Part shown: positions 36,399 to 46,048 of the stretch, piece by piece | How positions within the stretch are numbered: position 1 is the first letter of the stretch | Layout: every line of letters begins with the position of its first letter | NCBI GenBank assembly: GCA_963754285.1 | Contig: CAVWFN010000008.1 | Location: 62,001-126,000 of the forward strand | Source: RYN-133 sp963754285 | GTDB lineage: Bacteria; Actinomycetota; Actinomycetes; Mycobacteriales; Jatrophihabitantaceae | Length of the DNA stretch: 64,000 bases | Reading direction: 5' to 3' | Notes under the pieces: model-generated | Told to the model about the DNA's origin: nothing | The model's input: the letters and a program-made list of their open reading frames with translations, nothing else | Database searches by the model: none | Program-made: the position numbers and the translations under genes

Positions 36399-37655
36399 AT
36401 GAGCACCGCCACGCGCGTGTTCGTTGCGCGCTTGGCCGGTATCGGCGTCTTCGACCCCAGCGGCGACCAGATCGGGCGAGTGCGCGACGCCGTCACGGCG
36501 ATGCGTGTCGACCGGCAGCCGCCGCGCGTACTCGGCCTGGTCATCGAGGTCCAGCAGCGCCACCGGATTTTCGTGCCGATGGGGCGGGTCACCCGCATCG
36601 AGCCCGACCAGGTCGTGCTCACCTCGGGCACGGTCAACATGAAGCGCTTCGAGCGCCGCAGCAATGAGACGCTCGTGCTGGGCGAACTGCTCGACCGCAC
36701 CGTCACCTTGCGCGATACCGGCCAGCCGGTCGTCATCGTCGATCTGGCCATGGAGCAGAACCGGGTCCGCGACTGGGTGCTGTCCCGGCTGGCCATCCGC
36801 ACCACAACGCCCCGCATCACGCGCCGCCGCGGCCAGCTCAGCCAGGTCGAGTGGAACGAGGTCGACGGGCTGGCTGTACCCGAGACCAACCAGGGCACCG
36901 ACGCGTTGCTGTCGACGCTGTCCGACCTGCGCGCGGCCGATGTCGCGCACGCCCTGCACGACATGCCTGACAAGCGCCGCATGGAGGTCGTGCGCGCGCT
37001 CGACGACGAGCGGCTTGCCGACGTGCTGCAGGAGATGGAGGAGGACGACCAGGTCATCCTGCTGTCGGCGCTGGAGGACGAGCGCGCCGCCGACGTCCTC
37101 GAGGCGATGGACGACGACGATGCGGCCGACCTGCTCGGCGAGATGTCAGCCGCGGATCAACAGCGGTTGCTCGAACTGATGGAGCCCGAGGACGCCGAAC
37201 CCGTGCGGCGGCTGATGAGCTACGACGACACGACGGCCGGCGGGATGATGACCTCCGAGCCGGTCATCCTGCTCCCCGACGCCACGGTCGCCGAAGCGCT
37301 CGCCCTCGTGCGCAACCCGGAACTGTCGCCGGCACTTGCCGCGCAGGTGTTCGTGGTGCGCGCACCACAGGGGACGCCCACCGGAAAGTTCCTCGGGACC
37401 GCGCACCTGCAGCGCCTGCTGCGCGAGCCGCCGTCGGCACTCGTGAGCGGCGTCGTCGAGAAGGACACGGGCGCGTTGCAGCCCGACCTGCCCATCGACG
37501 AGGTCACCCGGCATCTCGCCACCTACAACCTCGTGGCGGCTCCGGTCGTCGACGACCACGACCGGCTGCTGGGAGCCGTGTCGGTCGACGACGTGCTCGA
37601 CCACCTGCTGCCCGAGGGCTGGCGCGACGCGGATCGGACGGCGTCCCGTGGCTGA
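36399..37655 (+). CDS. PRC-barrel/MgtE N-terminal/CBS-domain protein
   Basis: 418 residues. An N-terminal PRC-barrel-like part (about 10-150), an MgtE N-terminal helical domain with repeats such as LHDMPDKRRMEVVRALDDERLADVLQEMEE and AADVLEAMDDDDAADLLGEM (about 165-280), and two CBS motifs (TAGGMMTSEPVILLPDATV and the C-terminal VAAPVVDDHDRLLGAVSVDD). The MgtE channel domain is absent. Actinobacteria place it next to DUF1003 and mrp, as here. Probably a Mg2+- or nucleotide-sensing regulator. Confidence 0.85.
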   Translation: MSTATRVFVARLAGIGVFDPSGDQIGRVRDAVTAMRVDRQPPRVLGLVIEVQQRHRIFVPMGRVTRIEPDQVVLTSGTVNMKRFERRSNETLVLGELLDRTVTLRDTGQPVVIVDLAMEQNRVRDWVLSRLAIRTTTPRITRRRGQLSQVEWNEVDGLAVPETNQGTDALLSTLSDLRAADVAHALHDMPDKRRMEVVRALDDERLADVLQEMEEDDQVILLSALEDERAADVLEAMDDDDAADLLGEMSAADQQRLLELMEPEDAEPVRRLMSYDDTTAGGMMTSEPVILLPDATVAEALALVRNPELSPALAAQVFVVRAPQGTPTGKFLGTAHLQRLLREPPSALVSGVVEKDTGALQPDLPIDEVTRHLATYNLVAAPVVDDHDRLLGAVSVDDVLDHLLPEGWRDADRTASRG

Positions 37656-38136
37656 GCGTCGACCCCGCCTGGACCAGCCCAAGGTCGAGCGCGGGCCGCG
37701 GCTGCGCATCGACGCCGAGGCGTTCGGGCAGCTCACCGAAAAGATCGCCCGCTTCCTGGGCACCGGGCGCTACCTCGTGGTGCAGACGGTCGTCGTGATC
37801 GCGTGGGTGCTGTGGAACACGCTCGGACCGAAGGCATTGCAGTTCGACCCGTGGAACCCGACGCGGTTCATCTTCCTGACGCTGATCCTGTCGTTGCAGG
37901 CGTCCTATGCAGCTCCGCTCATCCTGCTTGCGCAGAACCGGCAGGACGACCGAGACCGCGTCAACCTCGAAGCCGACCGCGACGAGGCCCGCGAGTCCAA
38001 GGCCGACCTCGAGTACATGGCACGGGAGCTCGCATCGATCCGGATGGCACTCGGCGAGGTTGCTACGCGCGACTTCCTGCGCTCAGAACTGTCGCGGATC
38101 GAGCATGTCAAGGAACGCGCGACCGTCGACGAGTGA
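37648..38136 (+). CDS. DUF1003 membrane protein
   Basis: 162 residues; starts GTG 37648 and overlaps the preceding CDS by 8 bp. Two membrane spans (YLVVQTVVVIAWVLWNTLG and FIFLTLILSLQASYAAPLILLAQNRQ) with the invariant FDPWNPTRF and ending of DUF1003, then a helical, charged C-terminus. Function is unknown in the literature; the pair with MgtE_N/CBS suggests a shared role in ion or stress sensing. Confidence 0.88.
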   Translation: MAERRPRLDQPKVERGPRLRIDAEAFGQLTEKIARFLGTGRYLVVQTVVVIAWVLWNTLGPKALQFDPWNPTRFIFLTLILSLQASYAAPLILLAQNRQDDRDRVNLEADRDEARESKADLEYMARELASIRMALGEVATRDFLRSELSRIEHVKERATVDE

Positions 38137-38208
38137 GCCCTTTTACCAGCGGAATCTCTGCTCGGCAAGGCTCGAACTTGTGTCGCACGAGGAGTAGATA
38201 ATCGGATC

Positions 38209-38585
38209 ATGAGGCCGAGAGGACACGAGAACGTCGCGACCGTTCTGGTCGATCCCGACGTGCTCGCCGACTTCGAGCTCGACCTCATGTCGCGTGACTT
38301 CCGGGTCTGGATCGTCAACTCCGTCACGACGTTCCCCGACGCCGAGCGGCTCGCCTTCAGGTCCGGCGTTCGCTCATCGAGTGGAGCCAGGGCCGCTGGG
38401 CCGACGCGGCCGACTGGACACTGGTGTGGATCACCTTCGGCGAGAGCTGGCTCGACGGCGACGAGCCGATCCCGTGGCCGGCGCACGCCGCGCTGTGGGA
38501 CAAGCTCGCCGAGTACGGCGCACGCGTGCGGTACAACGTCGGACTCGGCGGGGTGCCGCGACTGTCCGTGCCGCGCGAGACCTAG
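38209..38585 (+). CDS. Conserved hypothetical protein, about 125 aa, one frameshift
   Basis: Starts MRPRGHENVATVLVDPDVLA. The frame shifts near 38357 (ttcagg): restoring one base gives LAFQVRRSLIEWSQGRWADA and the sequence runs to WDKLAEYGARVRYNVGLGG at TAG 38583. The 377-nt length fits one lost base. Compact, acidic and tryptophan-rich; no signal peptide. Family not recognised. Confidence 0.65.
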
Positions 38586-40665
38586 TTACACCACGGCCGT
38601 ACGAGCCGGCATCGACTCGCGGCCGTCCTTGTCCGACTTCTCGCGTGGCCGGATCGCGAACGCGAGCACGTACACGATCGCGGCGATCACGAGCAGCGCG
38701 CGATAGCCGAACTCGAGCGACAGGTATTCGAGGCAGCCACCGAGAATCGCGCCGAGCAGGTTCGTCCCGAACGCGAGCGGTGCATCGGCAGTCGCGGCAA
38801 ACCGATTCGCGAAGATCACGTTCGCGCAGAAGATCGGCAGCACCGCTATCGCCACCGCGACGATCAGCCGCAGCCACAGGTCGAGGCCGAGCAGGAAACT
38901 CGACGGCACGACCCACGCCAGCGCCAGCCCGCCGAGCAGCAACGCGTACATCAGCGGCGCCGGCGGTGTCGGCACGCGCGCGGTCAATTCGACCGCGGCC
39001 AGCACAGCGACCAGAACGCCGGCGAACACGAACGCGTTGACTATCCACGTCGTCCCGAACAGCAACGCGAATCCGGTCACGCTCTTGGTCTCGAGCAGCA
39101 GGAAGGCGACGCCGAGCAGGAAGAGGTCGCGGTAGCTCCACATCTGTTTCGCCTGCGCACGCAACCGAGCCCCCGCGCCCGGCCCGCCGCTGCGCGCATT
39201 GAGCGTGAGGACGAACGCAATCGACGCGATGCTCACGAGGATGATCATCAGCAGCGTGCTGCGATACAGCCCCGGGATGCCGGGATTTCGCAGGTAGACG
39301 AACGGTTGGTCGTCGGTGGACGGCGGCGGGGTGTCGGCAGGGCGTTTCCACGTGGTCGAGCCGCAGTGCTGATCGGCCGACCGTCCGACCCGCCGTCAGC
39401 ACGGCGAGCGCCGTCACGTTCGGCACCGCGTACACACAGGGCGGGTGCCCGAAAGCGTCCGCAAGCGTGCCCGCGAGACGATCGACGATCCATTGCTCGC
39501 GATAGAAGTTGTACATCGCGAACGCGCCGTCGGGCGCGAGATGATCACGCGCCGACTGGGCGGCCTGCAGGGTGAACAGATAGCTCTCGAGCCGCAGCGA
39601 ACTCGCCCCGGACACGAGCGTCAGAGAGTCGGGCAACGCGAACAGGATCAGGTCGTACTTCTGATCGGTTTGCTGCAAGAACGCACGGCCGTCGTTGATG
39701 TGCACGCTGACCCGGGGGTCCTGATAGGCGTGATCGGGATCGTGTTGCGCGCCGAAGCGTTGCAGCGTCGGGTCGATCTCGACCGCGTCGACGTGCGTCG
39801 CGCCCTGCGCCAGCGCGATGGCGACATCGGTGCCCGTGCCGGCGCCGACGATCAACACCCGTCCGGGCTTGCGTTTGATCACGTTGTACGGCTCGACGTA
39901 GTACGGCTCGGCTGCCACTCGGGTGGCCACCGACGTGAGCTGCTGGTGCGGGACGCCGTTCACCGACACGGTCCACTCCGTGCCGCCGCGTCCGTCCGGA
40001 CCGCTCGTCGTCGACACCTCGTAGTACGGCGACCAGAAGTCACCCGTGTCGTGACGCAGCGGGTACAGGAACAGCACTGTCAGTGCGACGGCGAGCGAGA
40101 CCGTGACGCTGACTGCCTTGCGCCCGAGCAGGACGACGAACAGGACGGCGACGATGCTGAACCACACGAGCGGCGGCGAATAGATCATCGACAGCACCGT
40201 GAACGACGCGATGCCGGCGAGACTGCCGAGCAGGTCGAGGCGGTAGGACTCGAGCCGCTCCAGTTTGCGGAAGCAGCCGCCGACGATCTCGGCCGGACCG
40301 GCGGTGATCGCCGCGACCGACAAGAACACGCCGGGCAGTACGACCCAGATCGGCGGACCGGAGGTGCCGATGTTCGTGAAGAACACGACCTGCGTCGATT
40401 CGCGATCGACGGTGACCGGGTACGCGCTGACGAAGCCGATCAGGCCGAGCAGCACGACCAGCGCGTAGTAGGGCTGCGGCCGGTCGGGCAGATCCTCGCG
40501 CGAGGCTCGCAGGAACCCGAGGCCGACGCCGAGAAACGACCCCAGCAGGACGAAGTTCGAGAAGTACGCGAGGTGCACGAGGTTGGCGCCGAGCCACCGG
40601 ATCAGGCACAGCTCGATGAAGAGCATGAGCGCACTGGCGAGGACGAGCCGGACGCGATCTCCCAC
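38586..40665 (-). CDS. Membrane-embedded spermidine synthase-like methyltransferase-fold protein, two frameshifts
   Basis: About 694 residues from GTG 40665. About seven N-terminal membrane spans, a SpeE-type Rossmann domain (RVLIVGAGTGTDVAIALAQG, HVDAVEIDPTLQRFGAQHDP, YDLILFALPDS), then about seven C-terminal spans. Two one-base losses in homopolymers near 39395 (ggtcgg) and 39340 (acaccccg) separate the domains; repaired, the junction reads LTAGSDGRPIS and LPTPPPSTDDQPFVYLRNPG. Related spermidine synthase-fold membrane proteins are widespread but of uncertain reaction. Confidence 0.82.
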
Positions 40666-40686
40666 GAGTCGTGAGTCTGCCCTAGC

Positions 40687-40995
40687 TCAGTTCACGCCAG
40701 GCGGAGCAGCGCCGCCGTCACGCGCGGCGACAACAACAATGACAAGGAACGGTGCACGCAGCCATACCGCGACCGCGCCGACGCCGAACCCGGCCAGGCG
40801 CGGCCAGTCGATGTCGTAGTGCCGCCCGCTCGCCACGGCCTCGACGACCACGAGTGCGGCGAGCAGCGCGACCGGCACCAACTCGACCAGGCGGCGGGTG
40901 CGGCCGTGCTCGAGCACGCGCGCGGGCACGAGAAAGCCGGCAAGCTTGAGCAGGTAGCAACCGACGACGGTCCCGATCACGATCGTCCAGATCAT
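40687..40995 (-). CDS. azlD: AzlD-family small subunit of a branched-chain amino-acid exporter
   Basis: 102 residues from ATG 40995, overlapping azlC by 4 bp. Four hydrophobic segments; MIWTIVIGTVVGCYLLKLAGF and LVELVPVALLAALVVVEAV match the AzlD family. Forms the exporter with AzlC, third gene of the marR-azlC-azlD operon. Confidence 0.85.
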   Translation of the reverse strand: MIWTIVIGTVVGCYLLKLAGFLVPARVLEHGRTRRLVELVPVALLAALVVVEAVASGRHYDIDWPRLAGFGVGAVAVWLRAPFLVIVVVAARDGGAAPPGVN

Positions 40996-41654
40996 GCGAG
41001 TCGTCCCGCCAACAACAGCGCGGCTGTCGCCGCGAGCACCGGCACGCCCGCCGGCGTGATGGGGATGAGCGCGGCGGCGATGACGGCCCCGCCGAGCGCC
41101 ACCCGTCGTTCGATCCGCCCTTCGCGCAGCCGCGGCGCGAGCAGGGCCAGGAACGCCGCCGGGATGACCGCGTCGAGCCCGAACCGCGCCGGATCGCCGA
41201 ACGCATTCGCCCCGGCAGCGCCGAGCAGTGTCGCCAGATTCCAGACGACGAACACCGAGCCGAACGTCCACCAGAACGCGGTGCGCGACAGATCGGGGTC
41301 GCGCTGGCCGATGGCCATCGCCGTCGACTCGTCGATCGTCCCGTGCGCGGCGAGCAGGCGACGCAGGCCGCGCACCTGGAGCATCGGGGCGAGCCGCATC
41401 GCGTACAGCGCATTGCGGCTGCCGAGCAGCAGCCCGCTGCCGAGGGCGGCGGCGACCCCGCCACCGCCGGCGACCACCCCGACGACCGCGAACTGCGTGC
41501 CACCGGTGAACGCCAGCAACGACAGCAGGCACGACTGCAGGGTCGAGAGGCCGGACGCGACCGACGCCGCTCCGAAGGCGGCCCCGTAGGTGCCGACCGC
41601 GATGCCGACCCCGATGCAGTTGCGGATGACCGAACGGCGGGCGGGGGCGCTCAC
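40992..41654 (-). CDS. azlC: AzlC-family branched-chain amino-acid exporter, large subunit
   Basis: 220 residues from GTG 41654, overlapping the marR stop. Membrane protein with family motifs YGAAFGAASVASGLSTLQSC, FTGGTQFAVVGV and RNALYAMRLAPML. AzlCD (BrnFE-type) exports leucine, isoleucine, valine or analogues by proton antiport. Its overlap with the MarR gene suggests ligand-controlled expression. Confidence 0.9.
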   Translation of the reverse strand: MSAPARRSVIRNCIGVGIAVGTYGAAFGAASVASGLSTLQSCLLSLLAFTGGTQFAVVGVVAGGGGVAAALGSGLLLGSRNALYAMRLAPMLQVRGLRRLLAAHGTIDESTAMAIGQRDPDLSRTAFWWTFGSVFVVWNLATLLGAAGANAFGDPARFGLDAVIPAAFLALLAPRLREGRIERRVALGGAVIAAALIPITPAGVPVLAATAALLLAGRLA

Positions 41655-42121
41655 TCGGGCGCGGTGTCGATGCGCGACAGCAATGCTCCGAGCGTGCGCA
41701 GCTCGTCGTCGTCGAAGTGCGCGAGCCAGTGGCGTTGCACGCCGGCGAGGTGGGTCGGCACGGCGTCGCGCAGGCGGCGCAGGCCGGTCGGCTGCAGCAC
41801 GGTGAAGGTGCCGCGCGCGTCGTCCGGTGAGGGTTCGCGGCGCACGTAGCCGGCCTTCTCGATCCGGTCGACCAGCCGGGTCAGGCCGGAGCGTGACAGC
41901 ATCACGCGGTCGGCGAGCTCGGCCATGCGCAGCCGGCGCTCCGGCGCCTGGGCGAGGGTGAGCAGCACGTCGTACCAGGCCAGCGGCAGCGCCGCGTCGC
42001 GGTCGAGTTCACGCTCGAGCTCGCTCAGGACGACGGCATGGGCGCGCAGGAAGCTGCGCCACACGGCCACGCGCCAGTCGCCGGGGCCCGGCGCGGGCGT
42101 CGCGTCCGTCACGTCCGTCAT
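41651..42121 (-). CDS. MarR-family regulator of the azlCD operon
   Basis: 156 residues from ATG 42121. Winged helix: ALPLAWYDVLLTLAQAPERRLRMAELADRV, recognition helix SRSGLTRLVDRIEKAGYVRRE, wing SPDDARGTFTVL. First gene of the leftward operon. TACGAT on the minus strand (42130-42135) lies 8 nt from the ATG (leaderless). A 10-bp palindrome is 25 bp upstream. Confidence 0.9.
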   Translation of the reverse strand: MTDVTDATPAPGPGDWRVAVWRSFLRAHAVVLSELERELDRDAALPLAWYDVLLTLAQAPERRLRMAELADRVMLSRSGLTRLVDRIEKAGYVRREPSPDDARGTFTVLQPTGLRRLRDAVPTHLAGVQRHWLAHFDDDELRTLGALLSRIDTAPE

Positions 42122-42145
42122 GCAGTCAGATCGTAGGTGCTCCCC

Positions 42146-42155
42146 GGTACGTACC
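42146..42155. promoter_or_regulatory. 10-bp palindrome GGTACGTACC between marR and mrp
   Basis: Perfect palindrome in the 43-bp divergent gap. It overlaps the predicted mrp -10 (TACCAT, 42152-42157) and lies upstream of the marR -10, so a MarR dimer bound here could affect both directions. Binding is inferred. Confidence 0.4.
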
Positions 42156-42164
42156 ATCGGCCTC

Positions 42165-43301
42165 GTGCCCGTGCTCGAAGAATCCGCTGTCCGCGCCGCG
42201 CTGGCGACCGTCGACGATCCCGAGATCCGCAAGCCGATCACCGAGCTGAACATGGTCGAGTCGGTGGCGCTGTCGGCCGACGGCGCGGTGGCGGTGCGAG
42301 TGCTGCTCACGGTCGCCGGGTGCCCCATGAAGGCCGAACTGACCCGCCGGGTGACCGACGCGGTGTCGCAGGTCGACGGCGTGCGCACGGTCGACGTGAC
42401 GCTCGGCGTGATGAGCGACGAGCAGCGCACCGAGTTGCGTCAGCACCTGCGAGGCGACGCGCCCGCCAACGAGATTCCGTTCGCCCAGCCGGGTTCGCGC
42501 ACCCGCGTCTACGCGGTTGCCTCGGGCAAGGGCGGGGTCGGGAAGTCGTCGGTGACCGTCAACCTGGCCGTGGCGCTGGCCGAGCGCGGGCTGTCGGTCG
42601 GCGTGCTCGACGCGGACATCTACGGCTTCTCGGTGCCCCGCATGCTCGGCGTGACCGGCAAGCCCACCCAGGTCGATCAGATGATCATGCCGCCGGTCGC
42701 GCACGACGTGAAGGTCATCTCGATCGGCATGTTCACGCCGGGCAACACCGCCGTCGTCTGGCGCGGCCCGATGCTGCACCGTGCGCTGCAGCAGTTCCTG
42801 GCGGACGTGTTCTGGGGCGACCTCGACGTGCTGCTGATGGACCTGCCCCCGGGCACCGGCGACATCGCCATCTCGGTGGCGCAGCTCGTCCCGTCGGCAG
42901 AGTTGCTGGTCGTGACCACGCCGCAGGTCGCCGCCCGCGAGGTCGCCGAGCGGGCCGGGTCGATCGCCCTGCAGACCCACCAGCAGATCGTGGGCGTGGT
43001 CGAGAACATGAGCTGGCTCGACCTGCCCGACGGCTCGCGGATGGACCTGTTCGGCTCCGGCGGCGGTCAGGCCGTCGCCGACTCGCTGTCGACCTCGACC
43101 GGGACGGCCGTGCCGCTGCTCGGCCAGATCCCGATCGACCAGCACGTGCGCGAGGGCGGCGACGCCGGCGCGCCGGTCGTCCTGCAGCACCCGTCCTCCG
43201 CGGCGGCGATTGCGCTCGGCGCGGTCGCCGACCGGCTGGCCAAGCGGCAGACGAGCCTGATCGGGCGCTCTCTCGGCCTCACGCCGACGGCGCGCGCCTG
43301 A
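42165..43301 (+). CDS. mrp: Mrp/NBP35-type Fe-S cluster carrier ATPase
   Basis: 378 residues from GTG 42165. An N-terminal MIP18/DUF59 domain (LATVDDPEIRKPITELNMV) precedes the P-loop ATPase: deviant Walker A VASGKGGVGKSSVTVNLA near 120, GVLDADIYGFSVPRMLG, LLMDLPPGTGD. The CxxC of proteobacterial Mrp is absent; the same stretch reads ENMSWLDLPDGSRMDLFG, as in other actinobacteria. Delivers Fe-S clusters in the cytoplasm. TACCAT lies 7 nt upstream of the start (leaderless). Synteny with mgtE_N/DUF1003 and sigE-htrA-tatB supports the assignment. Confidence 0.93.
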   Translation: MPVLEESAVRAALATVDDPEIRKPITELNMVESVALSADGAVAVRVLLTVAGCPMKAELTRRVTDAVSQVDGVRTVDVTLGVMSDEQRTELRQHLRGDAPANEIPFAQPGSRTRVYAVASGKGGVGKSSVTVNLAVALAERGLSVGVLDADIYGFSVPRMLGVTGKPTQVDQMIMPPVAHDVKVISIGMFTPGNTAVVWRGPMLHRALQQFLADVFWGDLDVLLMDLPPGTGDIAISVAQLVPSAELLVVTTPQVAAREVAERAGSIALQTHQQIVGVVENMSWLDLPDGSRMDLFGSGGGQAVADSLSTSTGTAVPLLGQIPIDQHVREGGDAGAPVVLQHPSSAAAIALGAVADRLAKRQTSLIGRSLGLTPTARA

Positions 43302-43307
43302 CGATCG

Positions 43308-43761
43308 TCAGGTGGCGTCGAGGTCGTACGGAGCGCTCTCGCCTCGGCTGAGCGGACGCTGCTGCGGCTTGTCCAGCGAGATCGGCTCGTCGTCGAACGA
43401 GGTCTGCGACCGGCCGCGGTAGGTGTCGTCGAGCGCCTCGCGCACCGACGTCCGCGGGTCGAGGTCGCGCAAGTCGTCACGCGGATCGAGTTTGCGGAAC
43501 TCGCTGCGCAGTCCGTTCTCGTCGTCGCCGAGGATCGCGCGCTGCAGCGCCGTGCGCGGGTTGAGGTTGCGTAGGTCGAGGTCGGCGAACTCGGGGCCGA
43601 GCTCGTCGCGCAGCTGGGTACGAGCGCCGGTCGCGAGTTCACGCAGCGTGCGGAGCAGGTTCAGCGGCGTCGCGGGCGAACTGAGGCAGCCGGTCGGGAC
43701 CGAGCACGATCACCGCGACGAGGGCGAGGACGAGGAACTCCATCGGCCCGATGTTGAACAT
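43308..43761 (-). CDS. tatB: Sec-independent translocase TatB, one frameshift
   Basis: About 150 residues from ATG 43761. N-terminal membrane span MEFLVLALVAVIVLGPDRLPQF is diagnostic for TatB/TatA. The frame changes near 43655 (gacgccgctgaac): removing one base continues NLLRTLRELATGARTQLRDE to a TGA at 43308. The cytoplasmic tail holds three similar blocks with LNPRTALQRAI, LDPRDDLRDL and LDPRTSVREAL. TatB with TatC recognises twin-arginine substrates such as the IorB-like enzyme. Last gene of sigE-rseA-htrA-tatB. Confidence 0.87.
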
Positions 43762-43801
43762 GGTTCCGAGGCTACGCCCGGCCTGTTGAGAGGGCGCCCG
43801 C

Positions 43802-45475
43802 TTACGCGGAGCCGAGCGTCACAGTGGCCGTGCGCTTGGCGGCACCGCGGTAATAGGTGAGCGTCATCTTGTCGCCAGGCTTGTGTTCCTGGACGGCGAC
43901 GATCAGCTGGTCGTAGCTGAGGATCGGCTTGTCGTCGGCAACGATCACCACATCGCCGTTCTCCAGCCCGGCCTTCGCCGCGGCGCCTTTGGGCAGCACC
44001 TGCTCGAGATACGCACCGGCCTGCAGCCCCGCTTGCGCGGTGCGACCCTGCGCGTCGAGCGAGCCGTGCACCGCCTTGCCGGTCTTGATCAGTTCGAGTG
44101 CGATCTCGCGCGCGTAGTCGATCGGAATCGCATAGCCGATCCCGCTCGTGGGAGTGGTCCCGCCGCTGCCGTTGGGCGTGCCGAGCGCGGCCGCCGAGTT
44201 GATGCCGACCAGCCGTCCGGCCGCGTCGACGAGCGCGCCGCCCGAGTTGCCCGGGTTGATCGCGGCATCGGTCTGCACCGCGTCCAGATACGCGTCGGAC
44301 TGCCCGTCCTCGCCGAACACGTGCACCGGACGGTCCAGCGCCGACACGATGCCCGCGGTGACCGTGCCCTTGAGCCCGAGCGGCGACCCGATCGCGATCA
44401 CCGGGTCGCCGACCGCGAGCGTCGAGGACTTGCCCAGCGGGGCGACGGTGAGCTGGTCGTCGGGCACCTTGAGCACGGCGAGGTCGCTGATCGGGTCGAG
44501 CCCGACGATCTCGGCCTTGGCGCTCGCCTCGTTCGAGAACGTGGCGATGATCGTCCCGCCGTCCTTGGCGACGGCGGCGACGTGGTTGTTCGTCAGCACG
44601 TAGCCGTGCTTGTCGATCACGACGCCCGACCCGACGCCGGTCTGGGTCTTGTCGGCGCTGGTGACCGCGAGCGAGACCACGGCCGGGCCGATGCGCTTGG
44701 CGATGCCGGCGACCGAGTTCGGCGGCCGGTTCGCCGGCTGACCGCCCTGCGGCAGGCTGACGTCGGTGCGGTGCAGGGCGTCGCGGGTGCGCGCGCCGAG
44801 GAAGTAGCCGCCGAAGCCGCCGACAGCACCGGCGATCAAGGCGATGAGGACGCTGAGCAGGATGGCGGTGAGCCCGAACCGGCGCCGGCCGGTGGCGATC
44901 GGGACGACCTTGTCCTCGCCGTCGTCGGCCTGGGGCTCGTCGTCGGTGTGCTCGCTGTCGTCGAGAGCGTCGAGCTGCGCGGGCTGGCCGGCCGAGAACA
45001 CGGCACCGCGACCCAGCCAGAACGGCGCCGCCGGGTCACGCCACGGGTCGCGCACGGCGTCGTGTTTCCACCACGGCGACTCAGGTTCGGCGCCGGACGG
45101 GTCGATGCGGGTGCCGGGCGGCGGAGCGAACCCGTCCTCGGCCTCGGGCGGGGCACCGAACGCGCTGGTCATCACCCACGGGACGGTCGGCGCGGTGATG
45201 CGCTGCGGTGAGATGCGCTCGCCGACCGGCGCCGCGTACGGCCCGGCGCCGTCCGGACGCCCGAAGGCCGTGCGCTCCTCGGGCGACACCGTGGGCGGCG
45301 GTGGGGTGTACGCCGGGGTTGCCGGACGCGGCTCGAACGGGTCGGTCAGGCCGGGCGGTCGGCGATACGCGTCGTCGGCATCACCGGTCTCGACCTGCGG
45401 GGTCGAGCCGTCGTGCACCACGGGGCGCCCGTCTTCGTCGGACACGTTCGATCCTGACCCTTCGCCGGCTGTCAT
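43802..45475 (-). CDS. htrA: Membrane-anchored HtrA/DegP-type serine protease
   Basis: 557 residues. A long proline-rich cytoplasmic N-terminus (1-195), one membrane span (FGLTAILLSVLIALIAGAVG), a trypsin-like domain with His in VLTNNHVAAV, Asp in DPISDLAVLK and Ser in NPGNSGGALV, and a C-terminal PDZ domain (YLEQVLPKGAAAKAGLENGD). Quality-control protease of the cell envelope; the sigE-rseA-htrA order implies sigma-E stress control, as in Mycobacterium. Gap to rseA is 77 bp, so it may also have its own promoter. Confidence 0.92.
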   Translation of the reverse strand: MTAGEGSGSNVSDEDGRPVVHDGSTPQVETGDADDAYRRPPGLTDPFEPRPATPAYTPPPPTVSPEERTAFGRPDGAGPYAAPVGERISPQRITAPTVPWVMTSAFGAPPEAEDGFAPPPGTRIDPSGAEPESPWWKHDAVRDPWRDPAAPFWLGRGAVFSAGQPAQLDALDDSEHTDDEPQADDGEDKVVPIATGRRRFGLTAILLSVLIALIAGAVGGFGGYFLGARTRDALHRTDVSLPQGGQPANRPPNSVAGIAKRIGPAVVSLAVTSADKTQTGVGSGVVIDKHGYVLTNNHVAAVAKDGGTIIATFSNEASAKAEIVGLDPISDLAVLKVPDDQLTVAPLGKSSTLAVGDPVIAIGSPLGLKGTVTAGIVSALDRPVHVFGEDGQSDAYLDAVQTDAAINPGNSGGALVDAAGRLVGINSAAALGTPNGSGGTTPTSGIGYAIPIDYAREIALELIKTGKAVHGSLDAQGRTAQAGLQAGAYLEQVLPKGAAAKAGLENGDVVIVADDKPILSYDQLIVAVQEHKPGDKMTLTYYRGAAKRTATVTLGSA

Positions 45476-45552
45476 TTCGAGTCTGCCTCATCGCAGCAGG
45501 GCGCGTCGGGCCCGCCGGGTCGGTTCTAGAGAAATGACTAGCCGCTGTCGGC

Positions 45553-46048
45553 CTAGCGATGACCCGTGAGGTTGGCATTCACCAGGTGGTTGGCCGGGTG
45601 GTTGGCCGGCGCCTCGGTAGTCGACGAACTGTCGGCCGCAGCCGTGCCGGCCAGCGCGCCGACCACGGCAACCGAAGCCACTGCGAGCGCAACGGCGCGG
45701 CCGCGGCGCGAGGGCGCGGCCGCGGTGGGCACGAACGCCGCCGCCGGTGCGGCGAAGCTGGCGAACATCGCCGTGCCGTGCTCGTCGATGTGCGGTGGGG
45801 ACGGTGCGGATCGGGGTGGTGACGGGGACGTCGCGCAGCCGGTCGAGCAGGCCGATGGGCAGCGACGGCGCAGGTGCGGCGCGCAACGCCCAGACGGCCT
45901 CGCGCTGCACGGCGACGGCGTAGTTGCACTCGGGGCACACGGCGGTGTGCCGGCGGGCCCGCTGGCGCGCGTGTCCGACCAGCACGTCGTCGGCGAACGC
46001 CGCGACTGCTTCGTCGGAAAGGTGCTGATGCTGGCCGGAGTTCAGCAC
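45553..46048 (-). CDS. rseA: Anti-sigma-E factor RseA, zinc anti-sigma domain, one frameshift
   Basis: About 165 residues from GTG 46048. Zinc-finger anti-sigma motif HTAVCPECNYAVA (H-x3-C-x2-C). The frame changes at a CCCC run near 45795: with three Cs it reads RTVPPHIDEHGTAMFAS and continues to a membrane span (AVALAVASVAVVGALAGTAA) and a TAG at 45553. Binds SigE under resting conditions and releases it on stress. Its start overlaps the end of sigE. Confidence 0.82.

Noticed and set aside
45579..46040. Open extension of the sigE frame beyond the rseA start
   Set aside because: It is arginine-rich shadow of rseA in another frame; a frameshift near 46055 explains the lack of a stop.
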